Positions 6,517-7,613 of a stretch of DNA of 7,613 bases are shown in pieces. The translations under genes were made by a program, and so were the position numbers. Each line of letters begins with the position of its first letter. Positions within the stretch are counted from its first letter, which is position 1. Source of the stretch: Thermoplasmatales archaeon ex4484_6 (GTDB taxonomy: Archaea > Thermoplasmatota > Penumbrarchaeia > Penumbrarchaeales > Penumbrarchaeaceae); assembly GCA_002254385.1 (NCBI GenBank), contig NJDO01000089.1, positions 1 through 7,613 on the forward strand, in the 5' to 3' direction. The notes beneath the pieces were generated by a model. That model saw only the letters and a list, made by a program, of their open reading frames with translations, searched no databases and had not been told where the DNA came from.

Positions 6517-6530
6517 GGAAACGTTTATAT
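6517..6530 (+). promoter_or_regulatory. BRE plus TATA promoter of tfb
   Basis: GGAAACG (purine-rich BRE, 6517-6523) directly precedes TTTATAT (6524-6530), a close fit to the archaeal consensus. The AAACGTTT at the join (6519-6526) is palindromic. Transcription should start near 6553. That places the ribosome site AAGGAG (6558-6563) and the ATG at 6574 in a leader of about 20 nt. Confidence 0.7.
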
Positions 6531-6573
6531 CCGATGAATATGCGGATGTTCAGATGCAAGGAGAAGGATTCCG

Positions 6574-7506
6574 ATGACAATGGATGATGACCCGCAAACA
6601 ACGAGAAAGAGAACCAGGCCCGACAGGGTCCAGATAGAGGAGACCACCAAATGCCCCGAATGCGGCAGCGAGCATATCATCAGGGATTACGAGAGAGGTG
6701 AGCTGGTCTGTGGTGACTGCGGGATAGTAATCAACGACCTGCAGATAGACATGGGGCCCGAATGGAGGGCCTTCGACAGTGTCCAGACGGAACAGAGGGC
6801 AAGGACCGGTGCTCCCATGACCCTCACCATTCACGACAAGGGCCTCTCCACCGAGATCGGATGGAAGAACAAGGACTCCTACGGCAAATCGATCCCCACC
6901 AGGAACAGGGCCCAGATGTACAGGCTCAGGAAATGGCAGAGAAGGATAAGGGTCTCGAATGCCACCGAGAGGAACCTTGCATTCGCCCTTTCCGAACTTG
7001 ACAGGATGGCGGCGGGTATAGGTCTCCCGAGGAATGTGAGGGAAACAGCCGCCCGCATCTACAGGAATGCGGTCAACAAGAATCTCATAAGGGGAAGGTC
7101 CATCGAGGGGGTCGTTGCATCCTCGATCTATGCAGCGTGCAGGCAGTGCAATGTCCCGAGGACCCTGGACGAGATAGCCTCCGCTTCCCGTGTTGGAAGG
7201 AAGGAGATCGGAAGGACCTACAGGTTCATGACAAGGGAGCTTGACATGAGGCTCATGCCCACATCTCCCCAGGATTACATTTCAAGGTTCTGCTCGGAGC
7301 TGAAGCTCTCGGGGGAGACACAGACAAAGACCCTGGAGATACTCAAGCAGGCCGATGAGATGGAGATAACATCGGGGAGGGGGCCCACCGGCATGCAGTG
7401 GAGGAGATACCCGGGGTTCCCCAGCTTCTTCTGCCGCTCCACCGTGTACCGCCAGTCGGTGTACTTCTGGGCGATCTTGAGCTCCTCGTCTTTTCCGATC
7501 TCGTAG
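6574..7506 (+). CDS. tfb: Transcription initiation factor B (TFB), C-terminus lost at a chimeric junction
   Basis: TFB is the archaeal TFIIB homologue that bridges TBP-DNA and RNA polymerase. Residues 27-49 form the zinc ribbon (Cys27-x2-Cys30, Cys46-x2-Cys49). The B-reader/linker follows (GPEWRAFDS to LSTEIGWKNKDSYGKS, about 62-106), then cyclin repeat 1 (about 120-200) with GRSIEGVVASSIYAACR. Cyclin repeat 2 begins at about 210 and reaches the conserved SGRGPTG (268-273). Normal TFBs continue with an alanine-rich helix and about 40 more residues. Here the frame runs on from Gln275 as unrelated sequence to a stop at 7506, antisense to a carbamoyltransferase. Only 6574 to about 7395 is supported as TFB. 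As written the product would lack the second half of repeat 2, with its downstream DNA contacts, and would probably be inactive. An in-frame ATG at 6580 is an alternative start. Confidence 0.92.
   Translation: MTMDDDPQTTRKRTRPDRVQIEETTKCPECGSEHIIRDYERGELVCGDCGIVINDLQIDMGPEWRAFDSVQTEQRARTGAPMTLTIHDKGLSTEIGWKNKDSYGKSIPTRNRAQMYRLRKWQRRIRVSNATERNLAFALSELDRMAAGIGLPRNVRETAARIYRNAVNKNLIRGRSIEGVVASSIYAACRQCNVPRTLDEIASASRVGRKEIGRTYRFMTRELDMRLMPTSPQDYISRFCSELKLSGETQTKTLEILKQADEMEITSGRGPTGMQWRRYPGFPSFFCRSTVYRQSVYFWAILSSSSFPIS
7383..7395. other. Junction between TFB and carbamoyltransferase sequence (probable assembly chimera)
   Basis: Plus-strand codons here still read PTGM of TFB, while the minus strand reads HCMPVG of a carbamoyltransferase. 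The shared GCCCACCGGCATG is conserved in both families, so the breakpoint lies inside about 13 bp of microhomology. Codon use changes sharply on the two sides. Confidence 0.75.
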
Positions 7507-7613
7507 CGGCGGCCGGTATACCAGTTGCGCGGGAACACGATGGTCGCCCCGTCCAAGGCCTTGTCCATGTCGTTTGTGATCTCGAACGAGCCGCCGGAGG
7601 CGCTCGCCAGCTT
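7383..7613 (-). CDS. Ornithine/aspartate carbamoyltransferase-family fragment (both ends missing)
   Basis: 77 codons are readable in one frame from the right edge; the N-terminal part lies outside the window and the C-terminal end is cut at the junction. The segment belongs to the second, amino-acid-binding domain. MDKALDGATIVFPRNW corresponds to the D-A-D-V-V-Y strand of the family. The stretch KYTDWRYTVERQKKLG leads into YLLHCMPVG, the HCLP-type motif whose cysteine lies in the active site of ornithine-type enzymes. The W after the strand recalls the N-acetylornithine carbamoyltransferase and YgeW branches more than classical ArgF, but this is from memory. After VG the frame reads antisense TFB, so homology ends there. 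All five arginines are CGC or CGG, unlike the AGG/AGA habit elsewhere, so the fragment probably comes from another genome. Confidence 0.78.

Larger units (their letters stand above)
6257..6573. other. Intergenic control region between GNAT and tfb
   Basis: No convincing gene or structured RNA is seen in these 317 bases. They hold the GNAT promoter and palindrome, a doubled TTCGAA (6378-6391), a weak GC hairpin GGGCC/GGCCC (6432-6449), an AT repeat (6483-6497) and the main tfb promoter (6517-6530). Short open frames here lack ribosome sites and resemble nothing known. Confidence 0.6.

Noticed and set aside
7396..7506. A natural variant TFB C-terminus
   Set aside because: The residues after GPTGMQ (WRRYPGFPSFF and on) are the exact antisense of a well-formed carbamoyltransferase frame and do not resemble a cyclin helix. 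A simple frameshift would not produce this.
7275..7568. A complete minus-strand gene of 97 codons overlapping the tfb end
   Set aside because: Its first 60 or so codons are the interior of a larger carbamoyltransferase frame that runs to the window edge, and the rest is antisense TFB. It is a chimera, not a gene.
1..7613. CRISPR array, insertion sequence, rRNA or attachment site
   Set aside because: No regularly spaced direct repeats, transposase motifs, terminal inverted repeats or conserved rRNA stretches were seen on either strand.

Overview
The window is archaeal. It encodes two archaeal/eukaryotic-type information-processing proteins, a replication factor C small subunit and a transcription factor B. 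It also shows BRE/TATA-type promoters, GGAGG or GGTG ribosome sites, and arginine codons that are almost all AGG/AGA. This gene style suits a euryarchaeon, most plausibly a Thermoplasmatota relative; that placement is inferred, not proven.

Left part (1-3599, minus strand) is an envelope and secretion block. Its first gene is a small two-helix membrane protein with an extracytoplasmic beta-rich domain. A PrsW-type intramembrane protease follows, its start overlapping the previous stop (ATGA). Last comes a large secreted gingipain-type (C25) cysteine peptidase with its own promoter, which runs off the left edge before its C-terminus. The control region at about 3600-3890 separates this block from a divergent winged-helix regulator (3891-4229, plus strand), and it holds several inverted repeats.

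The middle part is a two-gene plus-strand unit: ribose-5-phosphate isomerase B (4372-4812) with a TTG start, then the RFC small subunit (4824-5795), whose Shine-Dalgarno overlaps the rpiB stop. A GNAT acetyltransferase (5792-6256, minus strand) converges on rfcS, and the two stop codons overlap on a CTAG. A 17-bp near-perfect palindrome sits just upstream of the GNAT TATA element.

The right part starts with a well-formed BRE/TATA promoter and a TFB gene (6574 on). TFB is typical up to about residue 274, in the middle of the second cyclin repeat, and then stops resembling TFB. From about 7383 to the window end the minus strand instead encodes the C-terminal part of an ornithine/aspartate carbamoyltransferase-family protein. 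Its codon use is foreign to the rest of the window: all five arginines are CGN. The two genes meet at about 13 bp that fits both proteins. This is most simply an assembly chimera at a contig end, less likely a real recombination scar.

The most biologically interesting lead is the coupled membrane protein / PrsW pair beside a divergent regulator and a secreted peptidase. Archaea lack the sigma/anti-sigma systems that bacterial PrsW controls, so its substrate here is unknown.
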